Source: Spirodela intermedia (lineage: Eukaryota > Streptophyta > Magnoliopsida > Alismatales > Araceae). From it: a stretch of 64,000 nt of DNA. The position numbers and the translations under genes are program-made. The notes beneath the pieces are model-generated. The model had not been told where the DNA came from. It was given only the letters and a program-made list of their open reading frames with translations, and made no database searches. The DNA lies in assembly GCA_902729315.2 (NCBI GenBank), contig LR746272.1, positions 9,604,327 to 9,668,326 on the forward strand. Direction: 5' to 3'. Of the stretch, positions 1 through 14,246 are shown one piece after another; within the stretch, counting starts at the first letter, position 1, and the number at the start of each line of letters is the position of its first letter.

Positions 1-774
1 TTACTAGTTTTATGTACGAAGTTGGACTTCTCAGGTCAGAATTTCCTAATTCTCCACTATGTTAATAGGATTATACCTTATGGATGCACTATAGAAACTT
101 TTCTACCCAACTATCACTCAGGAGACAGATCATAATGTAGCTCATTTCTAAGACAGGCAGAAGAAAAACAAACTATAATCCCTTCCCTTCCCCTGCCATC
201 CATAGATCAAGTAGCATACAGTAGATACCTAAAACATATGGAATTGAGAAGAATTTATAGAGAATCAGATGAATGTTCTAGTTTGCTAATAGGACTTAAT
301 CTTAACTGGAAATAAAGAGTTTGCTATCATTTATAAACAATAGCCCCCACAACCCCACCTTGACAGAACCACAAACAAGGAAGGGATGTCAAATCCTCTT
401 GACTGTTACCAGATAATGAAGCACCGCACCACTTGATGTGGGCCAGAACTCAAGTTCTTATCTAATTATTTGAACATAAAATAGTCTTTAGGGAGTTATA
501 TCGGAGAAATAAATTATTAGCATTTCATCTGGATCACAATTTCTCATCCATAATCATCACATAGAGTTATCGTGTTCAGGCCATATAACTCTGTAACCCG
601 TCTTTTCCTGTCTCAAAATGAAAACTGGATATAACACTTACGCCACGATTCATAGTATCCTCAAATGACCATGACAAAAGTGGGAGAAGAAAGCAACCGA
701 AAATATATTATGTATTAAATAAATAGATTCCGAAAAAAAAACGTTTTATCCGACGTCCAAAGGTAATAGCTTAC
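1..774. other. AT-rich sequence, probable last intron of the MBOAT gene
   Basis: This follows the strong donor after the exon ending at 775. It is AT-rich with no open frame of note. The expected C-terminal MBOAT segment (a GYVIGPSG-like motif) was looked for on the minus strand and not found with confidence, so the final exon is probably outside the window. Confidence 0.5.
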
Positions 775-3700
775 CATGAGGCAAGTGATTGTGATGGCAC
801 CAGCGACTGCTTTAAGTTCACGAAGAAGATATCTCCTAAATGGATTTGCTTCCTAACCAGAGTATACATTAACAAAGCATAATCAACATTACCATCAACA
901 AAACCCCAATTAGTTGGAAATCCGAGATTTGGAACCCATTCTGACAAAATAAAAGCAGTCATTTTTTACCAACAGTTCCCATAAAACACATGCACAAAGG
1001 TATACATTTATGTTGAATTATACAGTTGTTAGGTTAGAAACATCTCAAGCCAACCAGCGGCTTACTTTCATTTGAAAACAATTTTCGACCATGCCACGCC
1101 CTTTTACAGATATAAACTTTGTGATGACGTGGATAACATCAAATCAGAGAGACTTCCCTCACTGATCGTGCTGGTGCAATATGTTATGTTAAGGGGTATA
1201 GTCAGCTGCTGTTACATACGGTTGTGTTCATGCTAGTATAAGAAAAACACGTGCAGACATTGCATTCGCACATCTCGGTACCAGGATTTTCAGATCCACC
1301 CACGTTAAATATGCTTTAGTTTCAAGCACATAAGCATGCAACTGGAACATATCAAAGAAGTTTTAAGGGTCCTGCCAAGTTACACATGCAAACCGAGTAA
1401 CCAATCAGCCTTACAAGAATCTAATTGATCACACAGGATACATTGCTCATCGAGAAGTTTCATAAACTCACAAAAAGACCACGTAAAGAAAGGTAGTTGC
1501 TGTAGAAACAATACCACATTCATGGAAACTTTGCATGATCTGGGTGGACCCCAGACTGATGGGATAACAAAATTTGATGATTCATTCAACATTAATTGGC
1601 TGATAATCTTTTAAGATCATAGTGATGCTATGAGTTTATCGTAGTTCCAGGACCTAACAAGGTAACTAAATATTTATTCAAGATTAATCTAATTTGAAAT
1701 TTATTGTCATCAAAAGGGTCGATAAATCCCATATCCATTTTATGAAGCCTAGAAAACTGCGTGTTTATAACCGGAGATCCCTGGCGCAGTTATAATATTC
1801 TGTTACATTCAATGGCAACTTACTGTAGGATACTCCAATGACCTGAAATTTAATTTTTTGAAATTGGCGAAGAGAAAAACTACCAGGAAGAATGAGTTTA
1901 GCATACACACACAACAAGCATATACACTATGCAGGAAAGGCTCATACCTGATATGAATTGATGATTGACTTTACCACTATTTCAGGGATCATAAATAAGC
2001 AAGTCAACCATGCCCAAGATAAAAGTTTCCTGCGTCATAAGATAAATCATCAAAAAACAGTGTAGATTAAGGAACTAACAACAGGAAGAAAAAATAAATA
2101 AAGATGCACAAAGTAGCCATTCAGGAAATAAATTTTACCACTCCAAATCATGCCATACTGCAACAAATGTGAATATAACCCAAACATTGAGCAGCTTCCT
2201 TTGAGAGCCACCAAGTGGGATGTAAAGGTATCTACGATTATGACGCCAGTTAACTATAGAATACCAGTATAACAGTGAAATATACGTGCATCACCAAACC
2301 AGTTAATAAAAAATCTCAAACCTGACAAGCCATTTGTTAAAGGATGCATGCCAACTTTTCCAGAAGCTTTCCAGGTCATGACAATTGTTGATACATCTAG
2401 GCATGTTCTCAGGTGCATCAATCCCTCCTATCTAAAACCAAACATGTTTCAGTAAAACATGAACGTCAAAGACACCCTTAACTTCCTGTTTTGCATGCGA
2501 TAGAATGGTCTATAATAAGTTATGCCTAAGAATCAGAATTTCATCGAGATACTAACTGATTGGTATTTACTCAAATTTCATTTTTTGAGAGTTTCAGGCA
2601 AAAAAGTTAAAGTATTTATAGCTTATTTGCCCATGTTCTGGAAGTGAATGGATGACAGTTGCTAGGCACGTTTATTTCTCTGTCTTCATATGATGCCTTC
2701 AACCATCTTATAATGAGGTACCATCCAGTCCAAAGAGCTATTTAGTGGGAAGAAAAAAAATCTTTGGATAAATAATAATAACCAAGAACTGCTTCTGACC
2801 TCATAGGAGAATTTGTGAGCTGACTTGTGAGGATTAAATAGGCCACGGGTTCTACATTGGAGAAGCATATATGAACAATTTTTTGCATGTTCTACTATTT
2901 TTCCCACTAATCCATGTAGTTGAGCTGGAGAACTTTTGATGTTCTCGCTTTGTCTACATTCTGTGCAAGGAGAAAGGGAGGAATAACCCAAAAACTTCAT
3001 CCTTGCCCACCATTGATCTTGATACATATACCTTTATATTATTCTCTCTCTGTCCCAGTTAAAACCCATGATAGTGATAATCATTGGTATATCATTTACA
3101 CAATAAAAAATGAGAAGAGTTTGAAGAAAAGTCAAGATCACATACCAACGACCACATCCTAAAATAGCGCCAAATCAGAAGAAATTTTAACCACATGAAA
3201 TTTAGGACCTGAGTCAAGAAAAAAAAAGCACGAGATATAAAAGCCCATCAGATTCCCTGAAAGATCAGTGAATGGCAACAAAAAGGAATTATAGGTAATT
3301 TAATGCTTATTTTTGGCAGAGGTGGGAAGTGATGATAAAATGAACAATAATGCTCAAATTTATGAATTACAACGAAAACCAACAGTTACAGATCAAATGT
3401 ACGAACTGTTTTGGATCAACTATCCCAGGCGTTTCAGATTAAGCGTTACACATTTGCAGCGGCTGCACAGCCTATTTGTATTTTATATTAATGTAGAGTC
3501 TAACAATGATTGATACACTTTCCACCGTCACAAAAATGTGGTTATAGTGTTGGTTGATGGACATAAGGTATTAGAATAATTAAGCATCAAATGGAGAAGT
3601 TAATAATTAACCGATCATACAGCAGCCACCGTTGATCAATGTCTCATCATTGTATGAGTGCCTCATCTATATATTTCATGCAGAGAACCCATACAAAGGC

Positions 3701-6700
3701 CAATTTATCCATCAATAGATGCGCTTAAGTAATCACACATTCAATAGGAGACGGTACATTTCTTTGCTCACTCTCACAGTTTTCAGTTGAATAGTTGGAT
3801 TATTTGCAAGAAAGACGACTCATCCTGGTACGTGGTAAAATGACACACAAAGTGGGTAGACCACTCACGGGTCCACAAGTGTTGTCTCTATCTTGCAGCT
3901 ATTTTGAATTGAGGATGCAGCACATAGTCTGGCTCTAAATGACTTGCATTCTAGATTAGGTTTTCAGGGTTCCTGTCTTTGGGATCATCCTAGTGGCTAG
4001 AAAAGCATTTTGCATATAGACTTCTGTGAATCATAGAACTTGATTTGGGTCATAGATAATTCAGTGATCAGAAGCTAGTTATTTACTTTCCAAGTTACAA
4101 TATGGTACCAAATTGATAAACTTTGGGAAGCTCTCTGGGATCTTGAACAGTTTTTAAAATAAAACACGGTACTGGTTTCCCACCAGAAGAATAGCAACAA
4201 CGATCAAACTCTAGATCCATAAAAGGCAAAAGCAAGAACAGTAGAAGTTGAAACAAAATAATTTTTTTTGCCAATCAGGAATAAGAAAAAATCTGGAACC
4301 GCAAGAAATCCATACCCCATATCCGATTATAAAGATATCCAGAGGAGACAGCTTCCTCCATAGACCACTGAACAAAAACATCAAGGGTATCAGGTAAACA
4401 AAAGTTTTAATGGCTTTCTAGCTCAGGTAGACGTGACTCACCTAGTGGCAAAGGAATTGTAATAGAAAAAGTGTGTCATGAACTCCACAAGGAAAAGACA
4501 AAAGATCCACCTAAATCCATACCAAGCCACTTGTTGAATGGAATGACTTCTTTGAGGTAAGTCAAGCTGCAAAAGTTTTGCCAAAGTTGATGAAATATCA
4601 GACTATAACCTCCAGTATAAAAAAATGAAACTTCGCAAGATCCATTTCTATGAAATATATTACCACGGGAAATTAATGGGGAATAATAAATCGTTACTGT
4701 TTCTCAACTAAATGATACTGGATGCTTTTAATTACGTTAAAAAAATGTAAAACTTGAAATTACAACAATAAGCAGCCCCACTTTACCCTTGATACACATA
4801 GGTGAGCCGCTACAACTTTCACCAACTATTTACAACATGAATATACACATCCACACATCTCCTTTCCTCTATCAACTAAATACTCTAGATTTTCTACAAC
4901 AACCTCAAAAGATTTTAAACCCCAAAGACTTGTTTTCAGTCAGATGATAATTGTGCATGGCACAGTATAAAATATCCACAGATCAGGAAATGAAATAACA
5001 AGACATTGTCCTTTCAAAATTTGAAATTTTCATTTCTCTCGAAGATGATGCTAAAGAACCTTGAAGATTGTGTCCAAAAGTTTAAAAGAAAAAGTCAAAG
5101 ACAAAATGATAACCATGAAAGTGTAGTCCATCCATGCAGAGCAGATTGGTTATGTCATGCAAGGGCGACATAAAGTTCTTGAATTATAAGTGAAAATACG
5201 TAAGAGGAACAAGCCACTTTTAGATACATATAGTTGAGATACAGGAGACTGACCTGTGATGCAAATGCATTAAAACTTATAATTGGCCCTGCAACGTAAA
5301 GTGGAGCATAGAGCAAGTAGCTTAAGTATGTTGTAAACGAATACCCCTCGATGTTAATGGACTTCTCCTGTGAAAAGCAAAGTCATCATGCACAATACAA
5401 CGCTGTTGACAAACTTACCATTTTGGAAGCAATATGTATAACTAAGTTTTTTTTAAAAATCGATTTTAAATAATCAAAGCTCTCACAAACATGGATTTAA
5501 GGCATGAACGTTGTTGAAAGAAGATAAAAATAAGTTTTTGGGGACTATTCTAGCAAAAAAATCGAGGCTAGATTCCCTGATTGGAGACCAGGAAAAAGCA
5601 CAATGAGGAGCATTTGAATGGAAGTTTCTAGCAAAGAAATTGGGAACGACCACTATAGAAAACCAGGCAAGAGGGTCAACAAAGGGTGTGCAAAAGAGAG
5701 AAGTGAAATTTATGCGAAGTGGAAGAGAAATAAAAGAAGAGCTATCATCTTGATGGTAATTTATAGCTTGGAAGTCATAGCGCAGTTAGCTATCATTCTG
5801 GTGGCCTTTCAATCATCTTATTCTGCCATAACTGACTTCAGTTACTCGTTTAAGAATAATATAAGCAATGACTGAGTTTGTCTTATTCATGACAATGTTT
5901 TTGGACGTAATAACATTACGTTTCGAATATAGTGAAGTGCAGAAGTGGATAGGCAAGACATATGAAGGAGAGGTTGCAGATTTTATCAGAAGAGCAACCA
6001 AAGCACTGATGCACATGTTTCTGTAGCTGCAAAACGTATGTGGTAACAAATCCCCAAAAAAACGCATAACTTAACTGGTCCAAGTTCCCAGGACTAGGTA
6101 GTCAAGTTCAAGCGTCCTTCACATGAAACTGGAAATTTCCTACTTCTACGCCCAAAAGGATGCTAAACAACTAGTCCACTTCTTTCAAAGTTGCAAATTT
6201 ACAGTTGTCGTGAGCACGCACTTGGCACAACTGCGTAGCCAGACCTAATGATGCCAGCATACTTTCGACACTGGGAGAAAAACATCACTGAGGAAACTGC
6301 AGGTTAACGGTCCTTCACTTTTGAGACATCTAGACTCCATTAGTTTAAAGGTTGGTAGAAAGAAGCTACGAAAATTTTCCAACTTGCAGATTAGTGTGCC
6401 TGATTTTTCAATAATTAAACGAAATCCGAGCCTAAGGAAGAACCCTTATTAATGTAAATCTTATGAAAAAATGGTGATAATTTTTTCAATAAAGGGAATA
6501 AACAATTTTCTATAGTGAAATGAGAATATTTGAAATATTTGTGTACTCACCGTCACTAATTTCTCGTGCTTTAAAGTTTGGGGATTGGCTTAGTCTATTC
6601 TTGATTCTAACCCTCCTCAACAGATTTTCCAGAATAATCCCACACTTATGGAAAAAAGTCAGTGCCACCATCTTACCCACGCGTGCAGCAGCATGCAATG

Positions 6701-9700
6701 CTCTTTTTGACATATACTAAGCCAACGGCATAAGACTCGCACCTCAAATATTATAACAGAGTTGACTGTGGGCCACAACAAGAGAAAGGGCTGAAGGAAG
6801 AGTTAGCTTCTGATATTGGGCCTCCAATTCACGATTCTTGCGAACATGTTCCCTATACCTTCTACAGAGCTGTATTCCTTGTGACATTTGTGTAATATGT
6901 GACAACTTGTACTACTCAAGTTTGTCTTTGCATTTAAATATGGTCAGTTTTAGCAGTTACTTTTGAAAATCGATGTGTAAGCCACCAGCATCAAGCTGCA
7001 ATGGAGACAATGTAATGGCACTGCCCTCGACTGCATTCACTGAACTCTGCGGGTTTCACATCATGAAGGATAACACTACATGATTCTACCTGAGATTGTC
7101 ATAAAAAAGAAACCTGGACGAGCCTAAGGTCAGGTGAGAAAGCAACCATTTTCATAAGAGAAGAAATCTTTAAGAAAAATTTGAGAAATCCATAATGATC
7201 GAATGAGAAATTTATGAAGTCTAGCCTAGACAGGAAGATACAATTTGAAAATGTCAGATGATGTAGAGAAACCTTCATTACACACAATTGCAAGCAACCA
7301 ACCCGAGAAAAAAACATGAATCGCCTGATACAGCTGCAGTATGATAACAACAAAAATTGAATGTGCACATTAAGGCTCCATAAAGATGTAACCAATAATA
7401 GCTACGCGGTTGAAATGAGCACACAGAAAATATAACAACATGATTATGGCTATTGACTTGCAGCGTCATATCTAATAAAAAAATGAATTAAGGATATACT
7501 GTATAAAAATACTTATGCAAGCAAGGAATGCAGCATTTTCAAAAGATAGGTCCAAATAACAATGTCTGAGAAGACATCCACAAATGGTTTACGGGAATTG
7601 ATACCTTTCGATCAAAACGAGAATTTATACATGCCCAGTGATAGTCATATCCAAAGCTTATCATGCGCAAGATGACTGTCATCCAAAAGAAACCAGTCAT
7701 AATTGAACCAAAGTTTCGATTTCTATGCATGAAAAAGATAAATCGAATTCGTTAAGGACAGAATTTTGGTCTCAGACATGAAATTCTCGACGAAAACTAA
7801 ACAATGCACGTGAGGATTCCATTATTTCCTCCTGGGAATGATCTAAAATATGCCCCAGATGCATCTTTGTACTTTTTTATTTTCCATAAAAAAATACTTT
7901 TTTTATTGAAACAATTAGATCTCAAATGCAATGTTGAATTATACTGAGGAAATCTTCATTTCGAATCCATTAATATCAGAGGTACGATGAAACACATCAA
8001 AGAGTTTACCAAAAAAACAGCTCAACGAGCATAGAAATGGCAAACGGAGTAGTGGCTGAATTATCTCTTCGGGTATTCCAAAAAGTGATCCTACTTGCCC
8101 CGAAAAAAAAGCAGGTCAAACATTGTCTATACCATGTTGCAAGAATAGATATTAAGTCTAGGTTTTGGGTATTCTTAGACAACGCAAGCCAAATGGATGG
8201 CCCCGTTTTATTTAATAAAGGAATCTCGTTCATGAAAAAGCTTAGGCATAATGAAGGCAAAAACTTTCGTTTTACCCTAGATAGATCTTCTGATGTACAC
8301 CAACCTACCCAACTATTCAAGAGAAAAAGCGTTTGATTTCCGCAAATGTAGTCACGTTAGTCTTTCATCCATATCTCTAAAGAATAGTCATCACATTTAT
8401 AACTATCTTTATTTCCTAAAGTTTACTAAATAGGTAAGAATGCTTTCCCCTTTAACGAAATAACTGAGTACATTTCGAAGTAGCAAAATCACTTCAATAG
8501 TTCATCCTGATGGTGTAGGAGAAGACTAATTCCCAAATACCCATGTCATTTACCTCATAGATCAAATACTTGAAGATTCTGTCTTAGCTTGTTTAATTTC
8601 TGTCAGACCTCTAAATTCAGCCTATTCAGCATGGAATGAGGGAGTCAGGCATAGCAGTACCGGTTCAAACAGAAAAGCCGAATTCCATTTTTAGTGCAAA
8701 ATAGAAAGTGGGCCATTGAGCTTTTTGTTCAGGCAGAGAAGGTTGCCAGCTGAAACAGCCAAAGGAAGAGTAAGAGGAAAGGGGAAAAAAGAAAAATAAG
8801 AACAAAGGAAAAAAAAGAGCTTCCATCATCACATACCGTGACTGCTCGTGCCTTTTCTTCTTTCTGACACCATAAGGTTCGGTAAGGAAAGGCCTTTACA
8901 TAAAATCATCTTATTAAAATTAATTTAATTAAAATTTTAATATGCGTTTAGAATGTTACACCATGTTCCCCTAATTTCCCTCGGCCAAATTTTCTGACAT
9001 AAGTCAGATAGTGTCCAACTGATCCACGACTCAATCCAAAACAACAAATGACGCCACCAGCTTACCCCAGTGGGAGTTTTAAAATAAAAATAGAAGTAGA
9101 CTTTTTATATGCATACCAAACCATCGTGCAAGAAAACAAGCAAAACAAATGAAAACTCAGCCCACTGATGAAAAAAGGGAGCATACCAAGATTAAAGCAA
9201 ATTTGCCATCTAAAAGTACCCCTATAGCTATCCAGGAATGCCAAATTTTTCCTGTTGACAACAAACTGTAGGTGTCAAAAAAAAATATATTGGAAAATGA
9301 AAAGAAATTAATTAAGCAACTTTTATAACTAACCCAATTGATGAGAATGCATAACCTTCATATATACGATTCAATACCAAAACAGCTATATTGAAGCTCC
9401 AAAGTATGCATGAGAAGTACTTTGATCGTGAAAGTTCCTGTAGGCACGATTTGGTGAGTATCATGGACTATGACTAAACTAAGATATATGACAAATGTCT
9501 TAGAGGATCTGTGGCCATTTCTCATTGAGAAGCCTAACAGAAAGAGAAATCCAGACTGAAATAAAGAAAAAAACCAGAACATCTCTAAGAAAGATGGGAT
9601 ATTTCATTGGGCATAAAATACTTCTATTCAATGCGACAAGTTCAAGAGAAAAACGTGTTTCTGTGGTGTCTCCACTATCCTTTCTGCTGAGGACTCTATT

Positions 9701-11320
9701 TTCCTGTGAATGGGAAACAGAATGATGCGATCTTACCATTAGGTTTACATTTCTTAATGCATTTCCCCAATCTTCCAATCGTAGAAAGAAAAATAATGCC
9801 CTGTTCTAGCACAATTTTTTTTTAGAAAATACATAAAGTACACTAATCAACATTTCTTATCATGAGCCACATGCACTATGCAAAATAGCCAACAGAACAA
9901 ACCCACAAGAAGTACGAACCTTTACTAGAAAGTAGTTCGCATAAACAATCACGAGAATGAAAATAACACTGCAAGGTAAAAAGAGCTGTAAGCAGACTTG
10001 TGCTGAGCACTGGGTATTAAAGAAGACTCTTGGGATGAAGATGTGTACCAGGCTCCGTGTAGATATGACAAATAGCTAAAAGAAAGTAACAACCAAACAA
10101 TTGACATTCCTTTCGCTTTCAAGTTAAAATAAGACCTCAAAGTAATAGCCACGAGCGTAAAACTTCCTAAGACTAGGGAAAGAATTGACAAGTTTCCACG
10201 AAAATTTCTCCATTGTGAATCAGAGGTATCCTGAAGAAATTTTTCAGAAAAAAAAGAAAGCAAACTAGTCAGTATATTTCAGATATTGGAATCGCATGAC
10301 ATCAGAAAAATCTCGAAGGAAAAAAGCAAAACACTGCAAATGACAAAAAGGACTACATGATCGGTACAAGGAAACGTTGGTATTTCTTAATTTCATATGC
10401 CAATTACTGGCATTCATTCTCCCTGAGTAAACAGATCTTTGGGGGTTGTTCAGATATATCTAGGGGCATTTTTAGGGGGGAGATTAGGGTAGATTCCTCC
10501 CCGTTCAGAAGACCCCAGAGGAGGTTCAAATTAGCCCAAGTAATGGGCATCGATAAAAGGCTTCAGATACATACAAATATGAAACAATCACAACAGGAAA
10601 TCGTCACCTCTTTTTCTTTCACTTAGTGAGTTTCCATTGAATTTGGATGCCACTTAATGTGATATCACTTTATTTAAGAGCAGCCAATACACGGAACAAA
10701 TTTGTTGACGGTTTTCACTTAACTGAAAATTGAGTGTGTTACAAATGGGGTCAGTAGCTCTAGGAAATAGGGGAATGTTCGCAAACATATCGACAAGACT
10801 TGCAGAATCCAGAGCTACACAGCTACATCGTCATTTAGCTATAGACGCGCAGATCTGAGAAAATCATTTTAAAAGAGAACGTCATACGCAGAAAGATGGC
10901 ATCTCAATTCTAAGCGGGAAAGTAGGATGAGAGCAGTTATTCCTTTCGTTTTCAATCCCCGTGACAAGTTTCGGAAACTAATACTCCACTTTCTGAAATT
11001 GGAGACGAGTTTTCAGAGAATGTACGTTGAGACGGTTCAACAGCCATCCAGGTTGTAGACGGGGGAGTTCTCCGTAATAAGCTGGAAATGTAAGTGGAGA
11101 TCATGTATAAGAATGTGAACTCTAAAATCGGGTAAAGCTGGAAAGTAGCAGTGTGAAAGGATGAAAAAGCCTACACTGTCGAGAGATTGGTAGAGAGGGA
11201 GGAGGGAGAGATTTTACCTTTGGAAAGTTGCAGAGATCGGTAGACGACGACGGCATAGAACCCGGCCGCGTATATGACGAGCAGGAGGAGCTCCCACTGC
11301 TTCCACGACCAACGGCTCAT
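775..11320 (-). CDS. GUP1: MBOAT family O-acyltransferase, GUP1/HHAT-like (3' end beyond the window)
   Basis: Multi-pass ER-type membrane-bound O-acyltransferase. Exons read by splice sites and phase: 11218-11320 (ATG at 11320), 11026-11081, 10049-10230, 9920-9968, 9334-9437, 9187-9251, 7605-7675, 5960-6020 and 5419-5441 (both tentative), 5254-5367, 4442-4566, 4316-4367, 3146-3208, 2322-2431, 2139-2231, 1948-2029, 775-852, giving about 477 codons. Family hallmarks are in order: DSQWRNFRGN, SYLSYLHGA, FLDSYRGTFRW, LRMISFGYDYHW, PLYVAGPIISFNAFASQ, NFMWLKF, WKSWHASFNKWLVR with the conserved MBOAT histidine, YIPLGGSQRKLLNVW and WHDLEW. Plant GUP1 relatives are about 530 residues from memory, so roughly 50 C-terminal residues probably lie left of base 1. 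I saw no further exon in 1-774. Plant relatives have poorly defined substrates; a lipid or protein acyl acceptor is inference. Confidence 0.88.
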
Positions 11321-11989
11321 TTTTTGCCGCACGACGAGAGATCCCACCCCCCCGCGCGCTTCCCAGACGAGGATGTTTGCGCGGGCAATCGCACTGGCAA
11401 AGAGGAGAAGAAGAAGAAGGAAGAATTATACCCGCTCGTTGTAGGAATTCAGAGCGAGGTCAGACGGCCTCGTTGGACCCCCACAGACGCAGTCTCTCTC
11501 TCTCTCTCTCTCTCTCTTTCACTCACCTCCCCCGACCCAACGAACAAGATGGGGAATTATTTAATACCGAAAATAGATGAAATTAGCTTTTCCGCGGAAA
11601 AAATAAAGATATTTCTGACGGGAGGATATTATTATTTTAGGCAACAATTTACGGCAGTTAATCGCGTGCCTATTTTTATTTTTAAAATTAGTTTTAAGCA
11701 ACAACTCCGGAAAATGTCTGCATGTAAAGCGTATTATTATTATTATTGTTATTTATATTTTATATATTCCAGATTATGTAATAATAATCTTCCCGCTACC
11801 ACTGTAACCGATCCACGTGCCCGTCTATAGTAGGTCATAGAGCGGCGGCACGGGAGAAGTCTATTGCACGACGTACGGGGAATTTGGCGGCGGCTTACAC
11901 TTTTCACGATTACCCTGCTAAACAGTAGAAATTAGGGAGAGAACCCTCCCGTCATTAGCAAAATCATTGGAAATTAATAGTCGACGACG
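11321..11989. promoter_or_regulatory. Spacer between the MBOAT start and the reticulon stop
   Basis: Contains the MBOAT promoter and 5' UTR (minus strand) and the reticulon 3' flank. A (CT)n microsatellite of about 25 bp lies at 11494-11518, roughly 170 bp upstream of the MBOAT ATG. The part from 11560 to 11800 is AT-rich with runs of TTA/TAT. No separate gene is recognised. Confidence 0.5.
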
Positions 11990-13898
11990 CTACTTCGCTG
12001 CGACGTCTTCGTCGCCGTCGCCGGCGCCGGCCAATGCCCGTCGCTGCGTAGCGTCGCCGGCGTCCTGCTCCGGCTTCTTCCCTTCCTCGTCTTCTTGCTG
12101 CTCTGGAACGATTTCTCCTCCTCCAGCCAGACCCTCCTCCTCCTCCTCCTTCTCTGATAGAAGCCTCTGACGGTGGTAGCGGAGCACTACCAGGCAAGCA
12201 AAGGCTGCGGGAGAAGAAGAGAGAGAGAGGAGGCGTCGATCTAATTCAACGCGGTGTTGTCAACGAATGAGGCATCGATCGAAGTCGGAGATGGGACGAA
12301 CCAGCAATTACGCGAGTCTTCACGCTGAGCAGATTCCAGAGGGTCATGGCTGCGGAGACTCCGAGGACTCTCTTGCGTCGGCAAGCCTCCCATCCCTCCA
12401 GGACACAGTTTCCTATACTCGCAGCTGATAGATGCTTATCAGGGTCTGACAGATGATGATCTGATGCCCAGCAAGTTTCAGAGATGATGGCTTGTTGTCT
12501 CACCGTGTCTATGAATCTGGGTGGTGTAGGTGAAGTAGAGCTTGGGCACAGTGAAGCCGATGAAGAACCCCGCAGCCAGGAGCCTCCACAGAGTTATGCA
12601 GTGCCCGTACTTGGCTGTGAAGAGAAGAACTGGCGCTACCTGCAGAGAAGACCGAGCTCGGGATCAAATTTCATGGAGGAGGAAGCGGCGGGAGGAACAC
12701 GAAAGGAAACGGGAACTTTCTACCCTGAGAGTCATGGTCGGCTCTCCGGAGAAGATGTCTTGAATGGTCGCGATAACAGCGTTAATCACCGGCAAAACCA
12801 GGCGGGTGGCCCGTAAGATGTCTTCTTCTTTGACCCTGAGGATCCGTCTCGCCTTCTCCTCGTTCCTGGAACTCGAGCGGTCAGCTCCAGAGGCCATCAG
12901 CAGCCGAGAGGAGCGGGGGTCGGCGGAAGAATACCTCCGAGGAACCGAATCACGGATGAACGCCACGGCGAGAAGAACCAGGCTCAGGTGCGAGACCGCA
13001 GAGACAACGCTGAAAAAGAGGATAGCTCAGGGATTCGTCTGGACCAATCATGGCGGCGGGATGATGAAATAATCTTCATACCAGAAGTTGAAATCTCTGG
13101 AAAAACAAGAAGATGCGAAGCAGAGCGTCCCCAGGCCGAACCAGAGGCTGGATTTGGCAAAATTCTTCCACATGACCAGCTCCGAAATCGTCTCCTTGAG
13201 GCCGTCGAGGACAACATGGCCGATGGTGTCCTCAACATCACCTGAGCTCCGAAGCAAACATTTCAGAGCAACGATTTATTCAGATAAAAATGGGTAAAAG
13301 ATGGAGAGAAACAGATAGAGAACCAACCTGGGGAAGGACTGGGAGGAGGCTCACGCGGGGCCAAACTCGGCTTCTCCTCGCGAGAGGTCCCAAGCTTGGT
13401 CTGCCTCCTCTTCCTAACTTTCACAGCTTCGTGCTCGAAAATCTCCGACGGTCGTTCCTCCCTGCTTACTATCTCTTTCTCCAGCCGCCGTCGGGCCCTG
13501 CGAGTATTCCTCGGGGAAGCACAGCCCATTAGGACCATGCTTGCGACGGCGGTGGCCGTTGCGGCGGCGGCGGCCCTGTTCTTGGACCTCCTCCGGGGCT
13601 TCACCGATGGGGAATCAATGGTCTCCCCTTGAACCAGAGCGAGGGATTTACGCCGCCGGACCGGAGAATGTGACAGCAGGAGGAGGCGCTCCTGCGCGGC
13701 GGCGAGATGGAGAGGAGAGGGGAGGAGAGGAGACTTGACCGTCGCCGCCGCCGCCGCCGGCGGGGCGGCGGGAGGGTTATCATCCTCGCCGGAGTCCTCG
13801 TCAAAAGCCAGGGAGAGACAAGGCGGAGGTCTGCTCCGGAGGAGGCGGGCTTCCGACCGCCGCGAGGGAGGAGTCACGGTGGCGGGGGGCTCTTCCAT
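11990..13898 (-). CDS. Reticulon-like protein (RTNLB) with long N-terminal extension
   Basis: ER membrane-shaping protein. Six exons fit exactly in phase: 13328-13898, 13082-13241, 12724-13009, 12504-12639, 12302-12412, 11990-12204, giving 492 residues. The first ~190 residues are a basic, Ala/Pro-rich, low-complexity extension with an alanine-rich run encoded by GCC/GCG repeats. The reticulon homology domain starts near residue 213 (VMWKNFAKSSLWFG), with the first hydrophobic hairpin to about 265. A loop is followed by the second hairpin from about 340 (VAPVLLFTAKYGHC, then GFFIGFTVPKLYFTY), then WEACRRKR and WNLLSVKTR. The C-terminal tail after LRYHRQRLL is acidic. Plant RTNLB17/18/21-type members have comparable N-terminal extensions; which subtype this is cannot be settled here. 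The ATG at 13898 opens the long exon in frame. Confidence 0.92.
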
Positions 13899-14246
13899 GG
13901 CAGGATGCGGCGGCGGCAGCGGCGGCGATAGCTCGAGATTCAGACGAAATGGGCGGCGCAGCCGTCGGAGAAGGGAACCAGTGGAAATAAGAAGGGAAAG
14001 TAGCCGTTAAAGGACTGCATTCTCTCTCTCGTTTATTTGAAAATTTGAACTGGAATCACATGGGCTCTCACGCCAATCCAACGGTCGTGTTTTTCCACCC
14101 GGTAGTGAGAGAAAAATAAGACCAGACTTATAGTCTAGACATCAACCCTAAGTTCCGAGAAAAATACCCTCCGACTCCTCCACAGTCCGAAGCTACGAGC
14201 GGTCAACGGAAGAACAGGAAAAAGTCGTAGCTTTCGTGCTTGTACT
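13899..14246. promoter_or_regulatory. Promoter and 5' UTR of the reticulon gene / 3' flank of the aminotransferase gene
   Basis: A 348-bp spacer between co-oriented minus-strand genes. It is GC-rich near 13900-13990 and mixed beyond. Apart from a short TCTCTCTC run near 14023-14031, no distinct element or RNA gene was recognised. Confidence 0.4.

Noticed and set aside
590-625. Minus-strand GYRVIWPE segment, considered as the missing MBOAT C-terminal exon
   Set aside because: Only loosely resembles GYVIGPSG and has no matching splice sites or following family sequence.
6790-6925. Minus-strand stretch reading IQLCRRYREHVRKNRELEAQ, considered as an MBOAT exon
   Set aside because: It does not match the family at that point, while the HVHQC exon at 5960-6020 supplies the expected segment in phase.
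8006-8320. 104-codon minus-strand open frame inside an MBOAT intron
   Set aside because: Lies in a 1.5-kb intron, has a complementary open frame on the other strand, and shows no MBOAT or clear transposon motif.
11964-12197. Arg/Gly-rich open frame over the reticulon last exon
   Set aside because: A shifted-frame shadow of the acidic reticulon tail encoded by GAG/GAA repeats.
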